This document shows positions 21,925-32,700 of a DNA stretch of 64,000 nucleotides, in pieces. The notes under the pieces are model-generated. The model worked only from the letters and a program-made list of their open reading frames with translations. It ran no database searches and was not told the origin of the DNA. The stretch is from positions 1 to 64,000 of the forward strand of contig JBNGIS010016171.1 in NCBI GenBank assembly GCA_049999725.1, written 5' to 3'. The DNA is from Haplomitrium mnioides (lineage: Eukaryota > Marchantiophyta > Haplomitriopsida > Calobryales). A program made the translations under genes and the position numbers. Positions within the stretch are counted from its first letter, which is position 1. Each line of letters starts with the position of its first letter.

Positions 21925-21973
21925 CTATCGCGGGTCCAACTAGAGGAGAACAAGTAAAGGCGCAAACGTGATC
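21925..21973 (+). repeat. element B 3' LTR, short right remainder
   Basis: CTATCGCGGGTCCAACTAGAGG... continues the long-LTR repeat text that was cut at 12724, then stops where the next LTR begins at 21974. The rest of element B's 3' LTR is missing. Confidence 0.65.
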
Positions 21974-24900
21974 TGTCGACCCGGTGTGTATGAGTTTTTC
22001 CATTTTTTGTGAATTCGGAGTTTCCAAGCCTGGTGGATTCCTTCAGTTTGTGCTAGCCTGTTATTTTATTGTTTTATTGTTGTTATGCCAACCTTGCACC
22101 TTTCCCCTTTCCCTTCTATTTCTTTCTTTTCTGCCTTTCTCTGTGGATGTCATGAATCCTGCAAGCCAAGGGGGAGCCCTGTGGAATCCAGAGGAGTCAG
22201 GCAAGAAGGCTAGTAGGGGGATCAAAGGAACTTGCAACAATGGGACAGAGGTAGGGTTGACAATAGGGATCAAGCAGATGTGAAAGTCGGGATCCAGAAC
22301 AGAGGAGCCAACAGTTTGGACCACGGCGTCCTCAACTCGTAACCATTCGAGGCGTGCTATATCTTGATGGAGAGAAGAGCTTGAGGCAATCGTAAGGCAA
22401 TTTGAATCAAAGAGAATAAGGCAGAACTAAGGAAGAACGACCTTCGGGAAGTTAACCGACAACCGTAGCCCCGAGGAGTCCGTGGAGCGCTGCGGAAACG
22501 TGGCGGCTCCCAAGGGTCTGTAGAGTTCAACGGGATCTCGCCTCCCTACATGGGGATCCCTGGTTAAGGGGGATCCGATCAGCCTCCCTATGTGGGTTCC
22601 CCACTTAACAGGGATCCGTGAAGGAAGGTCCGACGGGTCAGAAGTGATGGCGAAACAGGGATAAGCAAAGCGGCGACTGACGAAGCGAAGATTGGTCACT
22701 ATTATGGTTGCATGGAGGATTCCTTAAGGCAACTGCGGGGCTAAGCAGGAAGGGTGAAGCGGCAACCTATCATAGTTTCGGAGCTTGGGAGATTCCGTGG
22801 GGCGCTGCGGAAACGTGGCATCCCCGACGCACTTAACGGAAATTGAGAACATGTGGTAGTCCCAAGGAGTCTGCGGACAATCATGTGGGAATGAGCAAGC
22901 CCCGCAAAACTTAAGGGGGTTTAGACTCCCTAAGTGGGATTCCCTAGTTTAAAGGGTTCCGATCCGTCCTACGATGCGGGGAGCCCAGCTAACAGGGATC
23001 CGTTGGAGTCACAAGCGGGGATAGCTGCGAAAAGGTGATCTGTCAATGATCCGGCCAGCAGAAGAAGCAAGGGATCAGCAGTCGAAAGGGCGACCTATCG
23101 TAGTTCCGGCATTGGCGAGGACGAAAGTTCGACGGGACACGCTGAAAGTTCAAAGGGGATCCATCGGGAGTCTGTCATAGTTCTTATATCAAGCGAAGGA
23201 GGGAGTTAAGCGAAGGAAGCCTCCGTTCTTATTGCGAGCGGATGCCGAAACAGCAATAACAGGTAACGTTCTTACTCAGCGAAGGACTATTTTGCGGATG
23301 ACGTGGCATCCGCAGAAGAGGAGTCAGCGCGGGTCAACTGCGACGGTCCGCCTACCCCTTTGCGGGGCGGCGTCGGATGGCGTGGCAATGGATGACGTGG
23401 CAGTATTCCGACAAGCGACAGCAGGGTTCCAAAAGGCGACTATGGGGTTTCGCGAAGTGACGTCGGGGCTACGAGAAGCGACGGCTAGGTTCCAAGGAAT
23501 TTTCGGAAACGTGGCGCTCATGCGGGCCTTTGGGAATCTGCGGAAGTATTAGAGATTCCTCAAGAATCTTGAGACTTGCGAATCCAGCGGGCTACCCCAA
23601 CTCGCCACCTGCCAGCTACCTAGCATCCAAAGGATCTCACAGGTTATCAAGCTAAAACGAGGAAGAAACAAAAGCAAAAAGGTATGCCAATTCAAATGTG
23701 GATTGCGAGAGCTACATGTGTTAATTTTGCGTGAAATCAGTCTTGTTGGAAAGAAAACAACAAGGCGTAGCTGTTGGTGTCATTTTTAGATTCTGAATCT
23801 GGTAAAAAAACCCACCTATGAGCCATGTAAAAATGCGGGATACACCTCTCAACCGTGGGATAAGTGAAACAGGGACCTTCAAGGAAGGGCGGTGATGAAT
23901 CGTTGAGGCTGGAGGGGAAACAAGCGCGGAGATAGATTCGCTTGCGCTAAAGCTACGGGGACTGTTTTGGGGTGCAAGGAAAGCAGCGAGATACGGAGGA
24001 GAGAGTTCTGGTGAGACCTTTGGTGCAGTGGGTGGACTCGTGAAGGAAGGCCATCACATAGTGGAGGTGGACTAAGGAGGTGCTGGGAATCGCTGAGCAG
24101 GAGGCTCTAGAGGCTCAGACTACTCAAGTGTACTCACATTTGAAGGCGGACCAACATTTGGAGGTGAACCAACACTCAGAGGAGAAGAGGATTCTTTCGG
24201 TTTGTATTTCATGAGGGGCAGCCAAGGGGGGGTCTTGGTGTCGTCTCAGCTTTGATTTGTCCAGGAGATCAGTCCCAACAGCATTCGGAGAAGGTTGCTG
24301 GTGTTAAAATCTTGTGGAGTCAAGAGAGGAGTGGTTGTGTTAGTGCCCGTGCACTGCAGAGAAGATCCATTCAAAGCTCAAGGTGGAGTGGGTGGCCAGC
24401 AGTCGAGAGGACTGTCTTCCAGAGGTGGAAGTTAAAGAAATCCTCTTCCGAGCTTGAGGAAGTAAATTCAGGGCTTCTCGCGATGGAAGTTGAAAAACTA
24501 TCTGGATCTGAGTACGTTGGTGAAGAGTCAGAGGAATACTGGAGTTGCAGAAGGAAAGTTGGAGGAGAGATTGGCTCTTGAGGGGTCGACAGGCCTGCAA
24601 TGTTGGCGGGGCAGGGTGTATGTGTAAATGTGTATAAGTGCATGTGTCTAGTTAGATTTGTGTTCTGTTTGTAGTTCTGTGGAGTTCTTAGTAATTAGAG
24701 TACCTCCATTCCATTTGTCAAATCCTGAGGACACCCTAGAAGGGGAAGTCAGGACTAATAGCAGTATATTGTGATAATTGGATGTTGGGACTTGCTTCCC
24801 GTTTGTAAACCTGGTGATTGGGTCCAGTTCTGGGCTCTTGAAGTATAGTTTGGAATTGACTCATCAGTATAACCGCCTACTAGTGTATGCCTTGAGAAAT

Positions 24901-25306
24901 GAATGTGCATGAGCAAGTGGGTTGTTGAAGCAACTATTGGCTAGTGGCCAGGACTGGGAGACAAGTAAGAACCCCTTGAGGCTCTCAAGAGAGGAACCAC
25001 CAACAGGCCATCGCAGTAAAGAGTCAGATGCTCTGTTCTATCTGCCCTTGTCTTCCAAGTGGCACCTTTCAAGGTTAAAGCCTGAAGAAGGGGTGTGACC
25101 TACATCTGTGGGCATTGGAGGTGTGCACTTGAGTGTTGTGCTTGGGTGTTGTTGAGTGTTGCGCAACACTCCAGAGTTGGTAAGTAGAAGTTGGGGTCCA
25201 TTCGGTGCAAAGCCCCTCCCATAAAACGTCCCGAAACACTAAGTCAGCCCTTAATCGGGGGAAACTTCGTCGGAAAAGAGTTAAGGCTCCAACCAGGGGG
25301 CTAACA
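21974..25306 (+). repeat. 5' LTR of element D
   Basis: 3333 bp, TGTCGACCCGGTGTG...GGGGGCTAACA. It includes the empty-site sequence used to date the solo LTR (22175-22189), inverted repeats near 22549-22618 and 22930-23001, and one hairpin cassette (23342-23380). The 24.2-25.3 kb part is closely related to 32.8-33.8 kb. No real gene is seen. Confidence 0.85.
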
Positions 25307-25312
25307 TTAACA

Positions 25313-25336
25313 AATTTTTTGGCGATCACGGCGGGA
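25313..25336 (+). other. primer-binding-site-like sequence of element D
   Basis: TTTTTTGGCGATCACGGCGG lies eight bases after the LTR end. It resembles the TTTTTGGCGCCGTTGCCGGGGA primer sites of plant Athila/Tat elements at most positions of the first half. Confidence 0.6.
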
Positions 25337-25541
25337 CAAAAGAATTCTGGAAAATTAACCTTGCATTAATTTGTTAAACTGAAGTGGAGCAAGGAAAAGA
25401 ATTCTGGAATTCTGGGAGCAGCCTAGCACCAGAAGTAAAAGAAGACCAGAAGGAGGGCAATGGTTTGCAAGGACCTAAGAGCAAACCGAGACCCAGTTAT
25501 CATCTTGCAAAGGGGTAAAAGTTTTCCTTTCCATTGAGAGA

Positions 25542-26267
25542 ATGAGCCATCACCATATACGAAGGAAAAGACAGGCTAAGCATGTGTCTGAATACTCTTT
25601 TGATAGTTCAAGTAGCAATGAAGACACAGAGGAGAGCTCTGCATCCACTTCGGAAAGTGACAGCGAGTCTGATAGCAGCAACTCTGAGGATCAGAGATCT
25701 TTGAGAAGGAAGAAGCAAAGACGGAAGCCAAAGATCAAAAGGGCTCCCAAAGAAGAGAAAGCTCGCTTAGCGGAATTGAGGGCAAAGATGGAGGTAATGC
25801 AAGCCTTTCTTTCAAGCATCACTCCAAATCTAGAGGAAGCTGAACAATTAGATGAATGGGTCGCAACCGGGCCACCGAGAAGGATCGTTATGGTGTGCTG
25901 GAATTGTGGTCAGCCTGGACACGTTTCCTCCAACTGCCCGGAACCATGGGGGCAGAAGTATGAGCACCCAATCATCACAACACAACCAGATGGGTGGGTC
26001 GCAACCAGACCCACGAAAATAGTTATGGTGTGATGGAATTGTGATCAGCTTGGACATGTTTCGGCCAACTGCCCAGAACCATGGGGGCAGAAGTATGAGT
26101 ATCCGATTGCAACACATTCCGAGGCCGGGGAGGAGGAAGCAGTCTGGGCCAAGGAAGAAACCTCTACCTCAGAGGATTGTTGTCAAGTAAGGGCCAAGGC
26201 AAAATCCAAGTCCCACCAGAAGAGCAAGGCCAAGAAAAGACGAAAGGCTAAGAAGCGTAGGAATTGA
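25542..26267 (+). pseudogene. element D Gag C-terminal part with duplicated zinc knuckle
   Basis: The ATG at 25542 opens a frame reading a Ser/Glu/Asp-rich segment, a Lys/Arg-rich segment and a short helix (EKARLAELRAKMEVMQAFLS), all alignable with the linker of the gag-only element. There is no capsid domain ahead of it, so that part has been lost. Two zinc knuckles follow: CWNCGQPGHVSSNC, and a second copy in which the first Cys codon is TGA (26031-26033), each followed by the same PEPWGQKYE stretch, so the unit is a tandem duplication. The frame ends in a basic tail at TGA 26265-26267. Confidence 0.75.
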
Positions 26268-27368
26268 GCGTCCAGAAGCGACTCTAAATACGAGGAGGAA
26301 CACTCCATCTAGTTCTACCGGACACAACAGGAAGAAGTGGGAGAACTGCAGGAGGCTTGGGAGGCAACCAAGGAGAAGACTGTAGTCAAAGAGTTGGGAG
26401 AATCGAGCGGTGGCTTGGAGGCAACTTCCGAGGAAAGGGAAGAGAGAGAGGACCTGAGGCATGTCTCGGAGCAGCAATTGCTAAGTGATCCAAATGAGCT
26501 CCAAGAGGCGGAAGCATCCCTGGTTGTGGTGCAGAATCTTAGCCCTTGCATCACTCGAGTTGAGGCGGAAGAATCTGAACCAGAAGCAAGGGAATCCGCG
26601 AACATGTTAGGGGGTCATGAGAGGACCCAACTAGAGCTAAAAAGGGAGTTGCCATCAGTGTACTCAGTTGGGGGGGGGGGGGGGGGGAGTCAGGACGAGC
26701 AACTGCCTAGTGTAGTTGATTTAGAACCCCCTCAAGTGGAGGAAGTAAGACCAACTGAGATAGCAGGTTGCATCTTGGAGGACCAATCTCAGCCGAGCCC
26801 TCAGCCTGAGCTAAAAGGGGAGTGGAAACCTACCCTTCCAAGTGAGGGCAAGCCTGAACCAGAAGAACAGGTTGGGACAGATCAAGAGCAAGTCTTGAAA
26901 GGGGAGTGGGAAGCCGCCATATCCATTTTTGATGAATGCAGGCTTGCAGAAGAAGACCAATGCGGGGCATAGCAGGAGCAGGTCTTAAAAGGAGAGTGCC
27001 CCACCGACAGCCTGCACAATGGCCCATGTGAAGACCAATGGCATGACGAGGCTGGAGTGCCCACACAAGATGAAGAGGAGAACCAGATTGGGCCAGATCT
27101 AGGGCCTGACATAAAAGGGGAGTTCTTCAATTTTGACGTGACCAGCGGCAGCCTCCAAGACCAGCCACCCTGTGCAATTAAAGGAGATATCCCTCAAGTG
27201 AGGGAGTGGAGGTTATCAGGGGTGGACGAGTGCAACCTTGAAGACCAGCAACTAGCTCATGTTGAAACTCAGCACCAGCTAGTGGAGAAAGTCGACAATA
27301 TAGAAGGGTGGCCAACCACCTCAAAGGAGCTAACCTCGAGCCCTTGCGAAAGTCTGCTCATCACATAG
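26268..27368 (+). pseudogene. element D acidic repeat region downstream of Gag
   Basis: The same phase as Gag continues with stops near 26313 and at 26970-26972, up to 27368. The translation is strongly acidic and repetitive, with no recognised domain. It contains recurring ELKGEW/VLKGEC/DIKGEF words whose DNA (TAAAAGGGGAGT) copies the element's own polypurine tract; see findings. A run of 18 G (26670-26687) gives a poly-Gly. It corresponds in place to the gag-pol linker of element B, which has the same GPELKGEL word at about 7711-7734. The function is unknown; it may be a spacer or structural extension of Gag. Confidence 0.55.
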
Positions 27369-27833
27369 GAAGATATTAGGGGCAGCCCAATAGCACTAGC
27401 CCTTGTACAGTTTTGTTATGTTCCCACACCAGTCAGGTTTAGTGTTGTTGTTTGTTCTTGTTTTGTTGGGCTACCTTTTGGAGGATTCTTTGTGTTGTCC
27501 CCAAGGTGGTATGAGAAAGGCCAACAGAGTGGCTTGAAGAAAAGGAAAGGGAGGTGGCAGCTAGAAGGGCTGCCGATCTGGGCAGGCATCCAGCCTAAAC
27601 CAGAATATGCTGACTCAGCTTTCGTATGGGATCCAGGTCAGAGTTAGCCATCATGATAGTGTAGGAGTTGTGGTTTGTTTGTTCCCGTGTTGTGTGAGTG
27701 GTGCATTGTGTAGTGGCCAGGTCGACAAGGGTACCCAGCAAGAAAGGTCAGGGCGGCGGCCACGGAGAAGCCCAAGAAGATCAGAAGGAAAAAGGGTGTT
27801 TGCGGGGTCACTGCACAATTAAAAGGGGAGTTA
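27369..27833 (+). other. element D pre-PPT region and polypurine tract
   Basis: Non-coding or decayed. The part from 27640 on is related to 10690-10899 of element B, including the Arg/Ser-rich reading frame 27729-27822. It ends in the polypurine tract AAAAGGGGAGT (27820-27830). Confidence 0.7.
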
Positions 27834-27945
27834 TGTCGGCCGGGTGTGTTTGAGTTTTTCCATTTTTTGTGAATTCGGAGTTTCCAAGCCTGGTGGATTC
27901 CTTCAGTTTGTGTTAGCATGTTTTGTGTTTTAGTTTTTGTTGTGT
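27834..27945 (+). repeat. element D 3' LTR stub
   Basis: TGTCGGCCGGGTGTGTTTGAG... matches the first 90 bp or more of the 5' LTR at 21974 with few changes, then loses similarity at about 27925-27950, where X-unit sequence begins. Confidence 0.8.
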
Positions 27946-27949
27946 TTTA

Positions 27950-28654
27950 AACTCGAAGCAGAGTTTACCTTTCCACCTTCACAACAGTCAAACACTTGTA
28001 ATGATTCTCAAAACGTTTGTCTAGAATCTTAGCTTGATGCTCAACAGACAAAAGAAGATACTTCGGTACAACAAATACTTTCTACACGTCGAGCAATCTA
28101 TGATGGAGCATCTAGGCTGCGAGAAGGGACTCTTTCATACAATACTCGATACGAGCATAAATTTGGCAATCTATATGAGATGAAAGCTAGAATATTTAAT
28201 TGTGTCGTTGCATCTCTGGATCCAAAAGGCAGATTGTTTTGGGTTGCCAAAGTTCTTAAATTTTTTTCATTTGATGAGGAAAATCTCCCAAACCCGAAAC
28301 GAGTACGAGTTCAGTGGTTTGCTTGTTTGGCAGAAGATGTATTTTTTGGACAATACTTCCCATAAAAAAACAGTAACAAAAAGGAAACGCAAATCCAAGT
28401 TACATATTGATGTACTTGATGTGATACAAATCATGATTCTGTCTTTTGATTTTCTTCTTACCTAAAGAAACCAATTGAGAAAAACCACTCTAGCTACCAT
28501 TCAAGAAAATCTATTTGAGTGCGAAAGACAAAAAGCTCTCAATCATGAAATGTTTCAAAGAGATTCAATCACTATCATTAACACTGAGATAGATCAAGCA
28601 AACCTTGATGAGTTTTCTGAAGCTGAATCCAAAGAAGTTGAGACGAGTGACTAA
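27950..28654 (+). pseudogene. X unit: DUF7869-like protein, copy I (C-terminus)
   Basis: It matches 54001-54625 (copy III) in order. The readable part is YEHKFGNLYEMKARIF, then FWVAKVLKFFSFDEEN and VRVQWFACLAEDVFFGQYFP, a small beta-rich module resembling the C-terminal part of DUF7869-domain proteins, in which an F-W-I/V-A-x-V strand precedes V-Q-W-F/Y. After a frameshift at about 28365 the tail ends at TAA 28652-28654. The N-terminal four-fifths are absent. A TIR-like inverted arrangement with copy II (27951-28113 against 29455-29625) shows that the two copies face each other. Family call by motif only. Confidence 0.5.
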
Positions 28655-29454
28655 AGTCATTAAAGAATTTTGTTCTATATTTTGTATTTTCAAGTATATT
28701 GTAATTTAATATTATTTTTTTAAGTACTTGAGAATATTTGAAGCAACTTGTTGAACTTTTCTACCAACTTGAACTTTTTACTATAAATGATTCCAAGTGT
28801 ATGTTTTTTTCTGTAAATGAAACTTAAACATATTTTCTTCTCCAAAATGTAAGTATTTTGTTTCTAACTTTCTTGTTTTCTAGAAGAATTTAAGCTTATT
28901 GTCTTGCTAAAGCATCTGCCCAAATTGATTGATTGTTTTTTTCTTGTTAGGACTTTGATGTATAATTTAAAACCTTTTGGCACTGTTTGACTGTGATGTA
29001 GAGCTTTGTACCTATTTTTGCTTTTAGATTCCAAATTAGAAATCAAAATCTTTTGCGTGTGTAGATTTTGTTGCAAAAAATAGAATGTTTACAATTTGTA
29101 TCTTTTGCTGTAGAAGTATGAACCATGTGTGTGCATAGACTTTAATTTGCAAGTGAAACGTACATCGTACAAAATTTCTTCTGCGGAACCTAAAACCTAA
29201 GCTCTTGTCAATTTTTGTTGTGGAATGTTCAAATGGTGAGTTTTGATTCCTATGCATGCATAGACTTTGGGGTGGAGTGTTTACATGTTGAGCTTGGATT
29301 CCTAAGCGCACAGAGACTTTGGGGTGGAGTGTTCACATGTTGAGCTTGGGTTCGTATATGTGCATAGACTTTGGGGTGGAAGTCCAAGCCTTCTACAAGT
29401 TCTACTTCTCATATACAACCCTCAAGCTTCTTCATACAAAGACTATGCCTATAA
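28655..29454. other. X unit 3' flank with palindromic words
   Basis: AT-rich, with no gene seen. It aligns with 54626-55390 after copy III. The 29060-29400 part repeats the phrase GCATAGACTTTGGGGTGGAG with palindrome halves such as CCTATGCATGCATAGA (29258-29273). Confidence 0.6.
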
Positions 29455-29724
29455 CTAGGTGCTCCATCATAGATTGCTGGACGTGTAGAAATTATTTGTT
29501 GTACTAAAGTATTTTCTTCTGTCTGTTGAGCATCAAGCTTAGAACCTAGACAAACATTTTGAGAATCATTACAAGTGTTTTATTGTTGTGAAGGTGGAAA
29601 GGTAAATTCTACTTCGAGTCCTCATCTTTTTTTTTCAAGGATGTAGGCTGTAATCTCTTGTTGGGCAAGAAAAAAGTCATTCCACCATTGAATATCAAAA
29701 TCTGTAAAGAACTTTTAGCAGTTC

Positions 29725-32700
29725 TGTCGGCCGAGTGTTTTTGAGTTTTTTCCTTTTTTTTTGCAATTACTAAGCTTCTAGCCTGGTTGAGTCCTTCAGT
29801 TTGTATTAGTCATTTGTATCCATTATATTTTATTGTTTTATTGTTATTATTCCATCCTCCCTCTCTCTTCTCTCCCTCCTCTCCCTTCTCTTCCTTTTCC
29901 TTCCTGCTGTCTCTAGTGGATGTCATGCATCATACATGGCATAGAGTAGTGCTGTGAAATCAAGAGGAGACGGATGAGAATGCAAGCAGGCTAGGATAAT
30001 GGACTTACAGGAAAGCAAAAGGGAAGCTAGGTGGGGTGATCAAGAGCAAGGAAGGGAAATTCCATGTCCAAGAAGGAAGGCGAGCAATAGAGAGGAGGGC
30101 CACATGCAGTTGGGCAGATTGCAGATGGGGAAGTTGGCAGAACGCGAGCGGATTGAGCAGGAGATTGCGTGGGAGCTACAAATCTAGTGGGAGTACAAAG
30201 AGGCGAGGAGGAGGGCAGTCAGAATTCGTGCAAAGGGCCAGTAAGTGAGTGGGCCTGAAGCCGCAGCATTGTGAAGAATCGCCCAGTGGCAACGAACGAC
30301 TTACAAAGGAGGAGGCCGCGCATGAAGCCAGATAAAGAGAAGGCAATTGTGCAAATTCTGAGGACGAGGCCCTGCGGTGGGTTGCCCAGCCGAGAAGAAA
30401 AGGAAACCCTTCGGAATCGGAAGTCGACTACAAAAATCAGACAAGAGGAGGAAGATCTCTACGAAGAATCAGACCGAAGGAAGAAAGGCCCGAGGAACCC
30501 GAAAGACGGATCGGAACGTGGAGAGCTCTAGTTTAAGGGTTTTGACTGGAGACCCAAAGTGGGATCCCCAGTTAAAGGAGATCCGTTCCGAGGTGTCTGA
30601 CGGGTCGTAAGGTAAGGCTTGAAGGGCGAAACGAGGATAAGTGAAGCTGTGACTGATGGAAAGGTGACTTGTTACCATTCTGCGACATGGAGGATTGTTG
30701 GGAAGGACAACTACGAGGCAAAGCGGGAAGGGCAAAGCGAGGACTTGTCACGATTTTGGAGTGATTGCGGGAGTCCATGGAGCGTGGCGTCCCCGACGTG
30801 CTTCACGAGATTCAACGGCCGACGTGGCGTCCCCGGCGTGCTTCACAGGATTCAATAGCCAATGTGGCATCTCCGGTGTGCTTCATGGGATTCAACGGCC
30901 GACGCGACATTTCCAAGGAGTCCGCGGACCCTCAACGGAGAGGTGGCGAGCCCCGTAGAGCTTAATGAGACTTAGCCTCCCTAGATGGGGAGCCCGGTTA
31001 AGTAGGTTCCGAATCATCCTCTAATGTGGAGAGCCTACTTAACAGGGAGCCGTTGCGAGGTCCAACCGGAGAAGCGAGGAAAGAGTGGTGAAAAGGCAAT
31101 CTATCGACGGTCCAGCCAAAGAAAGATCAAAGAGTGGCAAAAAGGTGATCTATCAACGATCCGACTAGAGGAAGATCAAAGAGTGGCAAAAAGGCAATCT
31201 ATCGACAGTCTGACCAGAGGAAGATCAAAGAGTGGCAAAAAGGCGATCTATCGATGGTCCGATCAGAGGAAGAAGCAAGGAGCGATCAGCCGAAAGGGTG
31301 ATCTATCGTAGATCCGGAGATGACAAGGACGAAAGTTCAAAGAAGTACGAGGCAATGCTAAAAGTTTGACGGAGGTTGAAGAGGAGTCCTTTATAGTTCC
31401 TATATCGAGCATTTTTCACAAAGGAAGCTTCGGGCATGAGTTGTTCTTATCGCAAACTTTTCAACAAGAGGGCTTCAACGGCGACAACGGTATTGTTCTT
31501 ACTCGACGAGGGAAGAACTCTGCGGATGACGTGGCATCCGCAGAAGAGAGGAGGAAGTCATCGGGTCAAACTACAGAACCCAATCAAAGTGACGGTCCGC
31601 CTACCCCTTTGTGGGGTGGCGTCGGACAACGTGGCTGCGTATGACCTGGCGTTTAGGGATGGTCCGAGGGGTCCTCCGGGTCATAGCTGAGTCAACCGCG
31701 GAACCCAATCAACATGATGGTCAGACTACCCCTTTGCGGGGCGGCGTCGGATGGCGCGACTCGGAAGAAGGTCAACTAGGACACGTGGCAGCTAGTGGGA
31801 CTCCGTGAGCGACTACGGAAATGTGGTGGCTCGCGGGCGTCCGTGGGCGACTACAGAAACGTGGTGGCTTGTGGGAGTCCGTGGGCGACATTGGAGGCAT
31901 GGCAGCAGGGAAACAGCCGAGGAAATTGTGGATCAGCTTGCGAGATACGTCAGGTAGCCAATCTGCGGTGTTGATCTGCGAACCCAACACTCTTTCGGAA
32001 AATCTTTGCGGATTTCCCCGCGGATTGACCTCTCCGACCACTAACTTCGGGTCTGCGCTCAACTTGCTGCTTCAGAGCGATTGAATCGGGGGCTGCTACA
32101 GGTTTGCTAATGTGGGCCAGTGGCGAGGCAATCCCAGGTCGAGATTCTTCAAATGCGAGCATTGTGAATCGATAGCAGGGTTCAGCAAATTCCATCGTCA
32201 ACCTTCTTCAAAGTTTTCCTCCCCCGACCCTGAAGGCATCAGAGATGACAATTAAAATCGGACGGGCCTCTGCCAGGTGTCACCTTGCCAAGAAGCGGTT
32301 GCTAATGAGAAAAACGGCCAAGTCCAGCGAAGAGAGAGTGATCTTGATTAAAAATCGCTAGGGGGTGACGCATGCCTGCAAGGGGGGTATAGATGGGATC
32401 GCTGCGACGTGTGGGGGATTGATGAAGATGCAAAATTGAGTTGTGAGAGCAAGTCAAAAAAGGAAGACGCAGCGAATGAGAGAGGAGAGCATTTTAAGAA
32501 GGATTCACGTGAGGTTAGTGGACTCGCGCAGGGGGACCAGCGGTGGTGGAGGTGGATTGGAGGGGCGTTGAGAATTGCTGAGCATGGAGCTCTAGAGTCT
32601 CAAGCGATCTAGGTGGACTGATCGTTATAAGTGAACCAACATTTGGAGGTGTATCGCCACTTGAAACTAGAGGGACTTCTTTCGGTCTTGACTCGTGAGA

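Larger units (their letters stand above)
21974..27945 (+). mobile_element. long-LTR Ty3-like element D, 3' truncated
   Basis: It has a complete 5' LTR (21974-25306), a primer-site-like sequence, a Gag-derived open region, a pre-PPT region, a polypurine tract and only the first 110 bp or so of its 3' LTR (27834-27945), which matches the start of the 5' LTR closely. X-unit sequence starts where the 3' LTR breaks off. No RT, RNase H or integrase is present, so this is another non-autonomous or internally deleted member of the family. The lost 3' end prevents a target-duplication test. It abuts element B's LTR remnant directly at 21973/21974. Confidence 0.75.

Noticed and set aside
26670-26687. 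G18 run as a functional G-quadruplex
   Set aside because: A single homopolymer in a decayed element; its length may be a sequencing artefact.
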